Assembly (NCBI RefSeq): GCF_004349085.1
Contig: NZ_SMFM01000002.1
Location: forward strand, 434,001-498,000
Direction of reading: 5' to 3'
Length of the DNA stretch: 64,000 nucleotides
DNA from: Flavobacterium caseinilyticum
GTDB taxonomy: Bacteria; Bacteroidota; Bacteroidia; Flavobacteriales; Flavobacteriaceae
A program made the translations under genes and the position numbers. Position 1 is the stretch's first letter, and each line of letters begins with the position of its first letter. Below the pieces are notes generated by a model that did no database searches, was not told the DNA's origin, and saw only the letters and a list, made by a program, of their open reading frames with translations. This document shows positions 52,382 through 61,226 of the stretch, one piece after another.

Positions 52382-53812
52382 ATGAAATCTTTTTTCTCTA
52401 TAATAATTTCAACTTTTTTACTTTTAATAAGTATCCATTCCTCGGCACAACATCAGGAAATTTCCGACAAGCCAACCGTTTGGAAAGAAAAAAGTAATGA
52501 AAAAATTGATTCCACATCAATTTTAAATGCTTTCAAAAACGGAAACTTCAGCGGCCATTTTCGCTATTTTTTTATGGGTACCAACAATGAAAGTGGCTTA
52601 TCTGATTATTATGCCAATGCTCTTGGTGGCGGCGTAAAGTTTGAAACCGCTAAATTTCATAATTTTCAATTTGGTGTCAGCGGCTATTACATTTATGATA
52701 TCGGTTCCTCTGATTTTTCTAAAAAAGACCCGGTAACAAATTTATCCAATAGATACGAAGTAGCGCTTTTTGATTTTCAAAATGCATCAAGTAAAGGCAA
52801 TTTAAGCCGGTTAGAAGAATTATATTTAAAGTACAACTACAAAAATTCTAATGTAACTATTGGAAAACAACTGCTGAACACCTCTTTTATAAACCTGCAG
52901 GATGGCAGAATGCGGCCTACAGAAGTGGATGGAATTTGGATTGATTTTAATGAACTCAAAAAAACTAAAATTAATGTGGGTTACCTATACGGAATTTCGC
53001 CACGAAGCACCATGAAATATTTTAGAGTTGGAGAATCCATTGGAATTTATCCAACAGGCGTGAATCCTGATGGAACAAAATCCGATTATGCCGGAAATCT
53101 AGACAGTGATGGAATTTATATTGTTGGCATACAAAATGAATCGATAAAGAATTTAAAGACACTTTTATGGAATCAGTATGCTGAGAATTTATTCAATTCG
53201 GCACTATTCCAAATGGATTATAAATACGATTTAAATCCAAATTCAAAACTGCTTTTCGGATTTCAGACGATATACCAAAACGCACTAAATTTTGGTGGAA
53301 ATGAAGATCCAAGCAAAACCTATTTTGAAAAAAACGGTAATTCTCAAACTTTTGGAGGAAGATTAGGCTGGCAAAATAAAAAAATAGAAATTACTTTAAA
53401 TTACAACCGAATAACGGCCAAAGGCAGGTATTTAATGCCCCGAGAATGGGGACGAGACCCGTTTTACACCTTTATGGCCAGAGAACGAAATGAAGGTTTT
53501 GGAGATGTACATGCGGTAATGACTAAAATACAATATACGAATCCAAAAAAGACATTCAAATCGCATCTGGCTGTGGGTTATTTTGATTTGCCGGATGTGA
53601 GAAACGTTGCATTAAATAAATACGGATTGCCTTCTTATGTTCAAACCAATGCTGATGTTCGCTACCAATTTCAGGGAATGTTAAAAGGTTTTGATGCACA
53701 ATTATTGTATGTGCACAAGTTCAATGTGGGAGAAACCTATGCTAACAAAAATTATGTTTTCAATAAAACAAATATGAGTAATATCAATTTTATACTCAAT
53801 TTCAATTTTTAA
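52382..53812 (+). CDS. OprD-family outer-membrane porin
   Basis: A 476-residue outer-membrane barrel with a signal peptide of about 23 residues (ending SSAQ) and an OprD-like pattern: GHFRYFFMG near the start, LEELYLKYNYKNSNVTIGKQ and DGIWIDFNELKKTKINVGY, ending in NFILNFNF. OprD channels admit small solutes. The shared operator ties it to sulfur compounds. A longer frame from 52307 would read through the operator, so ATG 52382 is used. Confidence 0.85.
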   Translation: MKSFFSIIISTFLLLISIHSSAQHQEISDKPTVWKEKSNEKIDSTSILNAFKNGNFSGHFRYFFMGTNNESGLSDYYANALGGGVKFETAKFHNFQFGVSGYYIYDIGSSDFSKKDPVTNLSNRYEVALFDFQNASSKGNLSRLEELYLKYNYKNSNVTIGKQLLNTSFINLQDGRMRPTEVDGIWIDFNELKKTKINVGYLYGISPRSTMKYFRVGESIGIYPTGVNPDGTKSDYAGNLDSDGIYIVGIQNESIKNLKTLLWNQYAENLFNSALFQMDYKYDLNPNSKLLFGFQTIYQNALNFGGNEDPSKTYFEKNGNSQTFGGRLGWQNKKIEITLNYNRITAKGRYLMPREWGRDPFYTFMARERNEGFGDVHAVMTKIQYTNPKKTFKSHLAVGYFDLPDVRNVALNKYGLPSYVQTNADVRYQFQGMLKGFDAQLLYVHKFNVGETYANKNYVFNKTNMSNINFILNFNF

Positions 53813-53821
53813 TCCTATTGC

Positions 53822-54049
53822 CTATTTTAAATTTAACCGTTCCGTCAATGCCCTTCTATAGGTAATGCCCACCGGAATTTTCTCGTTATTGATGATGACC
53901 GTATTCCGCTCCCAATCTTTAATTTTAGCAATGGCTACTATATAGGATTTATGAACCCGCATGAAAAGTTCCGAAGAAAGACTATTTTCCAGTTCATTAG
54001 TGGTCATTGAGGCAAGATACAATTTTTTTAAGGTGAAAATTTTACACAA
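53822..54049 (-). pseudogene. Truncated LytTR DNA-binding domain
   Basis: A 75-residue frame that carries only the C-terminal part of a LytTR domain (FMRVHKSYIVAIAKIKDWE, then IPVGITYRRALTERL). The receiver domain and the first LytTR strands are absent. It is the relic of a response regulator like the one at 63816. Confidence 0.75.
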
Positions 54050-54803
54050 TTACAGCCCATGATACTTGCGTACCAACTACATACCCTTTGACATTCGTGC
54101 CAAATAAAGTATTATAATATGATTAATAATCTGTCTTCATTTATCCATGTGGGTGATTGGAGTATTTTAGAATTGATTCTTCTGGAATAGGTAAAAGTTG
54201 AATTCTTGAAGAGTTTCCGTTTTTTGACGAAGAGTTAATATTTCAACTACAAAATGTTTCTTTTAAAATAGTAGTGCTGTTTATAAGAATGCTTAATAAT
54301 CGCTCCAGATTTTGTATAAAAAAGTTCGATATTTCTTCGGATGGGCTACTTGTCAGGACAAATGAAAAAATGACTCATTTGTTCTTTTTTTTCGTTCATT
54401 AAATCACTGCTAAAAAAGTAAATACAATTTACAATCACATTTATTCTTGGGGTTCGATACGCATTTCCATCAAAAAGCAATTAATCGAAAAATAGGGTTA
54501 ATTGGCACAAAATCAAGTGATTAAAAAACCAACCACCTTGTACAAAAATCAATGTATTTTGCTGTATTTCAAATTATTACAATTGATTCTAGAAAACGTT
54601 TAGGATACTATTGGTAAAAAATATTAAACTAGCGTTAAACTGGCAAAATATTAAATAAACTTTTTGGATTGTCATAAAATTACTTAACTTTGATTTTTAA
54701 AACATGAATTACATCATTCATTTTAAACAAGTTAATTCAATAATTTAATTAAAAAATAACTTAAAAATTGTCATGTTGAGTTTTGTGGCAAAATCGTGGC
54801 ACA
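54050..54803. other. Intergenic stretch with only a recombinase-type repeat
   Basis: AT-rich DNA with no supportable gene. Near the right end, GTGGCA occurs twice with an 11-bp period (54785-54790 and 54796-54801), comparable to the doublet at 851-871. Confidence 0.5.
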
Positions 54804-55259
54804 TTAGTTTATAAGTAGTAAAAATGCAGTATAGGCGCGGGTTCCAGCTTGTTGGTTCGAATCCTGCTCTGGAACTGCTAAATATACAGCGAGCATAACA
54901 GTACTTTCCGGCACAGAGAAATCAATTGGCTGATCAATAGCCTTTGCTGTTGTTTTATATTTCCGAAGCTTTCCAATCATTTCGTACGCAAATTCAATAT
55001 TACGACTAAATCGATCCCATTTGATAGATAGTATATTTTTATCTTCTCCTGATGATTTCTTTTTGATTTCTGAGAATAATTGGTTCCATTCTGGTCTATT
55101 GAAATTCTTCGCTGAGAAATCTTCGCGATAAATGCCTTTGACTTCGATATCGTAATATTTACAATACTTCAATAGTCTGTCCTCCTGCTCTGGCAAGGAG
55201 TAACCTTTTCTTTTTTGTTCGTCCGTACTTACACGAACATATAAATAGGCTGAGTTCAT
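54804..55259 (-). pseudogene. Truncated serine recombinase (resolvase N-terminal domain)
   Basis: A 151-residue frame with the serine-recombinase catalytic domain (YLYVRVSTDEQKRKGYSLPEQ; the nucleophile is Ser11) and the WDRFSRN motif near residue 83. Full-length large recombinases in Bacteroidota have about 400-550 residues. Here homology stops at VYLAVPE, and the last 20 residues read through a tRNA-like segment. The recombinase and zinc-ribbon domains are missing, so recombination or deletion probably created this end. The catalytic domain could still be expressed. Confidence 0.8.
54841..54875 (+). other. tRNA 3-prime-end-like segment at the recombinase truncation
   Basis: Seven-base arms GTTCCAG (54841-54847) and CTGGAAC (54869-54875) flank a T-arm-like hairpin with the loop TTCGAAT (54856-54862). 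It looks like a tRNA acceptor and T arm without D and anticodon arms. It may be an attachment-site remnant or a chance hairpin. Confidence 0.4.
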
Positions 55260-55373
55260 ATTATTAATGTATTTGTTATTTCAGCTGGATTTGATGCTGT
55301 AAAACCAAAAAACATAAGATAATTTTTATGTTAACTTCAGAAACGGCAATGATAAACCGCATTTTGGAATTCG

Positions 55374-55733
55374 CTACGTTTCAAATTTGTCTTGCTCATA
55401 AGTGAAATTAAGCTTCATATTGATGGTCTCATGCTTTACAAACGCCTCCACACGCTCGATGAGCATCAGATTGAAGCGGTCTGCGCTGCCCCTTGCGTGG
55501 CCTACATACTGCATGAATTCAGAAAGATCCATCACATTGAGATAAATTCTGTTCTCTACCATGGCGCTGCATATTTCCACTATTATCTTCTTCCAGTCCC
55601 CAAATCCAAAAAGTTCGGATACCAGTACTATGCAGTGAGGAAACTCCCTCTTTTCATACTTGATCTCCTGCAGTTTTTTATCATATATTTTTGCCTCCTC
55701 ATTGATTTTTCTTGCCGCCCCCGCCACTTGCAC
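55374..55733 (-). pseudogene. Frame-broken small gene downstream of the SEC-C nuclease
   Basis: The minus-strand frame from a GTG at 55733 encodes 119 residues (MQVAGAARKINEEAKIYDKK at the start, HCIVLVSELFGFGDWKK in the middle, ending FTYEQDKFET). Just upstream, another frame reads LKNQIDFILRH and would join it after a shift near 55735, suggesting an original start close to 55780, right after the nuclease stop. The gene was probably a small partner of the large nuclease protein. No family recognised. The G+C content is visibly higher than in neighbouring chromosome genes. Confidence 0.5.
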
Positions 55734-55781
55734 AATGCCTGAGGATAAAATCGATCTGATTCTTTAGTTCCCCCGTCCTAA

Positions 55782-58700
55782 TTAAAATAACAGTCCTACA
55801 CCTTCTCTCTTCAAATCCGGAAAAGCCACGATAGGCATTGGCAGTTCTCCTGCCCGGATATACGGCGTAGGCACTACCTGAGAGGAGATCATAAACGATT
55901 TTACCGTCAGCGCATCGTCAAACTTCAGAAGCTTCTGCACCTGTCCTAAGTTTGCATTAAGCCACGTATCACGTTCCAGATGTTTATGCACCATCCCTTT
56001 TTTGCCGTCCCTTCCGAGATAACGATCCATTTCCGTTTTCATTTCATGAATATTTTTTGCCTGACTTGTATTCTTGCACTCCAGGCTAAAAACTGTCGCT
56101 GAAGGTCTGTGAAACGCGAGTACGTCCACATCTCCGTAAGACTTGTCCGCATTAAGTGTCCCACCCGGCATTATCGGGACTTCATACCCAATAACCTCAA
56201 AACCTTCTTGTTGCGCCGCCCAGTCATGGACTACATTTCTGAAATCAGTCCCTCTTTGATCGGCATAACCGCCAATCAGTTTTTTGATTTCCTCCCCTCC
56301 GTTGGTCAGTCTTGCACCGCGCATTAAGTAATCCATCTGGTGTCTAGCAGCGGTAGCGCTTCTAAAACCCCAAGAAAGCATGCTGTCTCCAGCGTCATTA
56401 GAATGCCGTACAAGAAACCTTCTGGTCAGGCTGAACTCCCTGTTATATTTCCATGGAAATACTTCATTGTTTGAATAGCCATCAGGAGCTTTTAAAAAAG
56501 AATCACGAGGAGAAAGCACTAATTTTTCGATACCTGCACAGACCTGGTCTTCAGGCATAGCCGCCTCGTTTACAAGGCGTTCTATAAAATCCGATTCACG
56601 CATCGTAATTACGGATGCTTCTTCTTCAATACAAAAGTTTGATGCATAATACGAAATTTTATTCAGGTTGCTCCAGCTTACTGACCAGTCAGCAAGGAAT
56701 GCTGCGTCATGCCTGTTGATGTATTCCTGAACCTCTGGGGGTATTTCTCCCGCATCTGCAGGCTGGTAGATAGAAAACCGCCCTGCAAAATCTTCCAGTT
56801 TACTGTCAATATCTGCTCTGGCATTTGCCAAACTGAAAGGTTCCATCTTTTCAGAAAAAAGATCTGAAATAAATCCAATTCTTCCCGATGGCAGTATACC
56901 CACTTCTGGATCATCCATATTAAAATAGACAGCATCACTCATCATACCAAAAGAGGTTATCTCATGCATAAGCGCAAGTAGCCTGTCCACGTCGTCCAGC
57001 GAAGGAATAAGTGTTCCTTTTACAGGCTGTGCGGCAAGGAACTCTATTAAATTGCGAAGAGATACCGATGTCCGAACCTGCATTCGTCCATTCTCCCGTA
57101 TTTCCTCCAGCTTGCCCTCCTTATTTCCAAAACAAATCAGCTGGGCTGGGATTATTGTTTTTTCATACTCCCTCTTTTGCACAATAGACTCATGAAGGTT
57201 CAGCAGTAACACGAGCAATGCAGCATTTTCATATCTTGAAATTTCCTCTTTCAGTTTTTCAAGAAGAACATTAGTACCGGTATTGAAAAGCTGTTTTTTA
57301 TCATCACGAGTCGTAATTTGCTCCGGTATGACCATATGCTCCATTATCCATATCGGCAGCTGGTCCATCAGCATTTCCTTTTCAGCATCCGATAAGAGCA
57401 AAGGCTCCATAAGCCATCTCCTGTCAATCATAAGATCTTCCTGACTGTCAAAAAAAAGCATCATCTTAGCCTGGCCCAAAGGCATAAACTTATTCAAGAT
57501 TTCCTCGATAGTTTTATCTTCCAGCGTAACTCCCAACAAACGGAAACTCTTCAATGTATGTCGCATAAGTTCCCGCTCGCCTTCATTATTTGCCCCTGTA
57601 AAAGACCAAATCGAAGATCCCGGAATGCTAATGGTAAGTACATTATCTGTGAAGGCTACTCCATATTCTTCTTTTGGAATTTCTGAAAGCTCCTGGGAAG
57701 TCATGCCAGTAAATATTACCGGATCAAGCTCAAGCCTTATTTCAACGGGAAGCTTCAAATGCGGATTTAAAACCGCTTCTAAAGCCGGCTTCATTTGGTC
57801 AAGCCAGAATGATAATGCATTGGTATAAAGGCGCACAATTCCTGCCATACCATGATCTTTTACCTGATAGCTTGTCATCCAGATAGGGGAACGGAAACTT
57901 TCCAATGACTCAATAAAATATCCTATATGCCTGATTGGCTTATAAATCGGAGCAAAATCCCCACAGGAAACCACAGGTAAAAATCCCAGCATTCCATCAT
58001 TCAGGAAAGAAGAAGCATGATAATTCTGTTTTATTTTGGATCCTCTGATAAGATCGCTTCCCTCACCAGGAACCACCGCAAGAAAATCTGGCATTATGTC
58101 ATCCGAAAAATAAAATCCTGAACTTTTTTGTTTATAGAGGCTGTACAGTTCTACGGCATCGCCCATCGTTTGTGTTTTGCTGTTAAATTTTGCCAGTGCT
58201 TTTGCAAACTTCCATAAGCTGTGCTTTTCCCAGTCTTCTCCCTTCGATAGATTTAAAAAATCATGAACATTAAACGGCAGCCTAAATTCCCTATCTCTGG
58301 GTTTCATAAATCGTCCCATTCTGGTGCGCCCGCAGGAATCTGTAAGCTGAAGTACAAGCAGCTGGCAGTCCTGCCTATTTTGATCATCTAATATTGTATT
58401 TGCTACATTCCTCAGCCTATTGTCCATTTTGGGCGGATGCATTTCAGAACCTATACTAACCGAAACGTCAGGTATGCTCAGTGGAGTATCAAGAGTCACA
58501 TACGCAAGTCTGTTATGATCGAAAGAATAAATTGCTTCATTGGGAGAATTGGCATCAGGGAAAGGGTCGAGTTTAATATCTGTTTCTCTCCATTTCATCT
58601 CTGCACATGCTACCCGGATATGTCCCCAAAGCTCTTCGCGATACGCCTTTAAAAAAACTTCCTGACATCCAAATTTTAACGCTGTTCTAAGTATAAATTC

Positions 58701-59516
58701 ATTTAGGGCATTAAGCTGATTTGATACAAGGACAAAATAATAACGTCCGTGATAATAGGTTATAGGATAAAAAAGTAACGGCATCATTGAAGAATCATCC
58801 ACATCTAAAGCGACATCTGGGTCCAGAATAAATTGATTTATGATTTTGGAATTAACATGGATCTTTTGACATAGTTCCTCCAATTCCAGCTCAGAGATGG
58901 AAAAGTCTGCCTGAAGATCACAAACTTTCATTCTCCCTTTTGATCCGATACTTTCCATATTACCCCTTAGACCAGCCATGCGGGCCAGCTGGTCTCCCAG
59001 TTCCAGAATTAGGCCAATTCCCTGATATACTTCGTCGGTGAATTCTTTCGGAAACACAGTTCCCGAGTTAAAAACTACCTGGCTGAAACTAAGAAAAATG
59101 TCAGCAGTATGTGCGGCAATCCCTGGAAATGCAATATGGTTCCCATGAAAAAACACGACGTTTTCGGTAAATAGATTCTCTGGAGGATCTTCCATTGAAT
59201 CCGCCGTATATTCCCGCTGCAATATTTCTCTAAGTACTGCTTTATCTCCCGGCTTGCCATTGCTAAGACTTTTAGCTGCCAGTACTGCTATTTCTTCAAT
59301 ACGTATATTTTTTCCGTGATTTTCAGCCATAAGCTGCAAACCTATGATCTCATTCATAACAACATGTGAGTCGTATTCCTTTACGTATGTTTCCATTTTT
59401 GAAAGCGTTTTTTGAGTGCCGGGATTATCCGGCAGTCTGTCAATATTGTGACATTTTTTATTTTTTTTCCCGGATCCACAGGGACAAAGATCATTTCTTC
59501 CAATTTTTAGCGCCAT
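55782..59516 (-). CDS. Large SEC-C and PD-(D/E)XK nuclease protein, candidate defence gene
   Basis: A 1244-residue protein. Residues 5-23 are a SEC-C zinc motif (IGRNDLCPCGSGKKNKKCH). The central 1000 residues have no recognisable domain. The C-terminus carries a restriction-endonuclease-like core, YGDVDVLAFHRP followed by FSLECKN: Asp1131, Glu1146 and Lys1148 fit the PD-(D/E)XK pattern of NERD or Mrr-type nucleases. I chose ATG 59516, since SEC-C proteins usually begin so, although an in-frame start exists 30 codons upstream. Base composition is richer in G+C than the surroundings, and recombinase relics flank it, so it was probably acquired. An antiphage or DNA-degradation role is inferred. 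Confidence 0.8.
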   Translation of the reverse strand: MALKIGRNDLCPCGSGKKNKKCHNIDRLPDNPGTQKTLSKMETYVKEYDSHVVMNEIIGLQLMAENHGKNIRIEEIAVLAAKSLSNGKPGDKAVLREILQREYTADSMEDPPENLFTENVVFFHGNHIAFPGIAAHTADIFLSFSQVVFNSGTVFPKEFTDEVYQGIGLILELGDQLARMAGLRGNMESIGSKGRMKVCDLQADFSISELELEELCQKIHVNSKIINQFILDPDVALDVDDSSMMPLLFYPITYYHGRYYFVLVSNQLNALNEFILRTALKFGCQEVFLKAYREELWGHIRVACAEMKWRETDIKLDPFPDANSPNEAIYSFDHNRLAYVTLDTPLSIPDVSVSIGSEMHPPKMDNRLRNVANTILDDQNRQDCQLLVLQLTDSCGRTRMGRFMKPRDREFRLPFNVHDFLNLSKGEDWEKHSLWKFAKALAKFNSKTQTMGDAVELYSLYKQKSSGFYFSDDIMPDFLAVVPGEGSDLIRGSKIKQNYHASSFLNDGMLGFLPVVSCGDFAPIYKPIRHIGYFIESLESFRSPIWMTSYQVKDHGMAGIVRLYTNALSFWLDQMKPALEAVLNPHLKLPVEIRLELDPVIFTGMTSQELSEIPKEEYGVAFTDNVLTISIPGSSIWSFTGANNEGERELMRHTLKSFRLLGVTLEDKTIEEILNKFMPLGQAKMMLFFDSQEDLMIDRRWLMEPLLLSDAEKEMLMDQLPIWIMEHMVIPEQITTRDDKKQLFNTGTNVLLEKLKEEISRYENAALLVLLLNLHESIVQKREYEKTIIPAQLICFGNKEGKLEEIRENGRMQVRTSVSLRNLIEFLAAQPVKGTLIPSLDDVDRLLALMHEITSFGMMSDAVYFNMDDPEVGILPSGRIGFISDLFSEKMEPFSLANARADIDSKLEDFAGRFSIYQPADAGEIPPEVQEYINRHDAAFLADWSVSWSNLNKISYYASNFCIEEEASVITMRESDFIERLVNEAAMPEDQVCAGIEKLVLSPRDSFLKAPDGYSNNEVFPWKYNREFSLTRRFLVRHSNDAGDSMLSWGFRSATAARHQMDYLMRGARLTNGGEEIKKLIGGYADQRGTDFRNVVHDWAAQQEGFEVIGYEVPIMPGGTLNADKSYGDVDVLAFHRPSATVFSLECKNTSQAKNIHEMKTEMDRYLGRDGKKGMVHKHLERDTWLNANLGQVQKLLKFDDALTVKSFMISSQVVPTPYIRAGELPMPIVAFPDLKREGVGLLF

Positions 59517-59658
59517 ATCATGTAGAATAAAGTGGCAAGATACTAAGAGTTCCTGAGGCAGCAATATGTAAAAAGACCTGAATTGAGTTCCTACCTTATG
59601 CCACAAAAAGCTAAGTTGGTTTTAATAAAAAGAGAGAAGGATTTGTTTTTTTGACGCT

Positions 59659-59850
59659 TCATTTTTCTTCGATCCCCAACAAGACATCCAAACCAAATTG
59701 TTCGTGCCATTCAAAGACAGCCCCTACATATAATAAGCCAATCTCATTAAATCCTGCATAAAATGATTTGAAATTTGTCCCGTTGGGGTCACCACAGCCA
59801 AAAGGCGCCAATTGAAGACAATTGGCGCCTTTTTTTTGTAAAAAAAGTAT
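59659..59850 (-). pseudogene. Gene fragment ending in a conserved-looking C-terminus
   Basis: On the minus strand the frame reads CGDPNGTNFKSFYAGFNE and GLLYVGAVFEWHEQFGLDVL before a TGA at 59661-59659. It opens only after a TGA near 59850 and has no start codon. This looks like the end of a former protein-coding gene. Family not recognised. Confidence 0.45.
59801..59837 (+). terminator. Strong hairpin with T tract
   Basis: Arms AAAGGCGCCAATT (59801-59813) and AATTGGCGCCTTT (59820-59832) with a 6-nt loop and a T run to 59837. It lies inside the minus-strand fragment above, and no plus-strand gene precedes it, so it may belong to a lost gene. Confidence 0.75.
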
Positions 59851-59854
59851 TAAT

Positions 59855-60293
59855 CAATATATTTGTTTTCGTTTTTCATTAATACATCTTGAAGCTCTTA
59901 AACAATTCCTAATTGGCGGAATATATTATCGCCTGCATTCTTTCCCGTCATACTGACAAATGATATTGAGACACAGAAAATCCATTATTAAATGTACTTT
60001 AAATTAAGCAAATTCAATATTGTTAATTTCTTTACATAAATTAAGTTTTCACCTGTGAATAAATTAAATTGTATTTGAGGTTCAGGTAAGATACAACGTA
60101 AAGAACTACAATTCTAAAACGCCTTTGCATTAATTTACTCAAAGAATCGATGCTTAATTTTTTTTTGAAATGTCCTGGCGATTAACTACCCAAGTCCAGA
60201 AAAATTTGATAGATGCATAAAGCTAGATTTAACCACTGAACCGCCACTTTTGGGTAGGTGCTGTTGGCGATGGTTATATTTTATATGAAATCA
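59855..60293. other. Intergenic stretch without a gene
   Basis: About 440 bp of AT-rich DNA up to the end of the PD40 gene. I see no ORF, RNA or clear repeat, apart from a GGTGCTGTTGGCGATGG stretch (60257-60273) that recalls the inverted GCCACCAACAGCC at 2240-2252. Confidence 0.4.
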
Positions 60294-61187
60294 TTATTGA
60301 GGTCTTAACTGTTCAATGATTTTAGCGTCAACCCAATAATCTTTAGTCTCCCAATATGTACTTCCATCCTCTTTTACTTTTTCTTCTGACCTTCTAAAAA
60401 GAAAATATTTTCCGTCAGGTGTTAACCTCGCACCATTTTCTACTAATTCTGAATTTATCTTATCTCCCATATTAATAGCTGAACCCCATGAACCATCTTG
60501 CTGTCGAAAACTGATATAATTATCGGACTTACCATATCCTTCTTCTCGCTCGCTATCCCATATTAAGTAGGATTCATCAGGCGCAATAAAGGGGTGGGCG
60601 ACCAATTTCCCTGAGTTAATCTCCTTGCCGAGTGGTTTTGGTTCTTCCTGTTTACCGTCTTTAATCCTTGATATACGGATTCCGTCATCAGTTTTATAAT
60701 CATCAAAAACAATAGTGCCATTGGCGGATATTGACAACACCATAATGCCCAAATCTTTGCTGTCAAACATTGGACCTAGGCTTTTTAGCTTTGACCAACC
60801 AAAATCTGTACGTTCAATATAGTTATGCCTTGAGTATAAGATGTTGCTATTTTCAGTACCACTGGGATGAAAAGTATATTTACTAGCTCTATAATAATTT
60901 TCTTCTTGCCGATAAACAACAACGGCAGGCTGAAAAGGGTCATTACCTGAGTAAGTGAAGTAAAACTCTTCCATATTCAAAGAGTCCTCGTTCCCTAGTT
61001 TCCAATCTTCAGAAGTACTCTTTTTAGGAACAAAAACTTCAGGATTTAGTCCTGGTGGCTTATACCCAAAGTATAGATTTTCCTCTATCGAAGAATTATT
61101 CTTTTTTGTTTCTGGTTTCTTGGTATTGCAAGCATTTGAGAATATTACAAATGCCAGTGCTAAAAGTTTAATTATGTTTTTTTTCAT
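60294..61187 (-). CDS. PD40 (WD40-like) beta-propeller lipoprotein
   Basis: A 297-residue lipoprotein from the ATG at 61187 (lipobox VIFSNAC, Cys20), with PD40 blades such as DESYLIWDSEREEGYG and TPDGKYFLFRRS. The family includes TolB-like propellers and proteins that bind peptides. The function is unknown. It lies 39 bp after the S41 peptidase gene, which is transcribed in the same direction and probably co-expressed. A start 9 codons upstream (61214) would put the signal peptide too far inside. Confidence 0.82.
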   Translation of the reverse strand: MKKNIIKLLALAFVIFSNACNTKKPETKKNNSSIEENLYFGYKPPGLNPEVFVPKKSTSEDWKLGNEDSLNMEEFYFTYSGNDPFQPAVVVYRQEENYYRASKYTFHPSGTENSNILYSRHNYIERTDFGWSKLKSLGPMFDSKDLGIMVLSISANGTIVFDDYKTDDGIRISRIKDGKQEEPKPLGKEINSGKLVAHPFIAPDESYLIWDSEREEGYGKSDNYISFRQQDGSWGSAINMGDKINSELVENGARLTPDGKYFLFRRSEEKVKEDGSTYWETKDYWVDAKIIEQLRPQ

Positions 61188-61226
61188 TGTCCAATTAGTT
61201 TTAATTACCGCCAACTAGCTTCTTTT

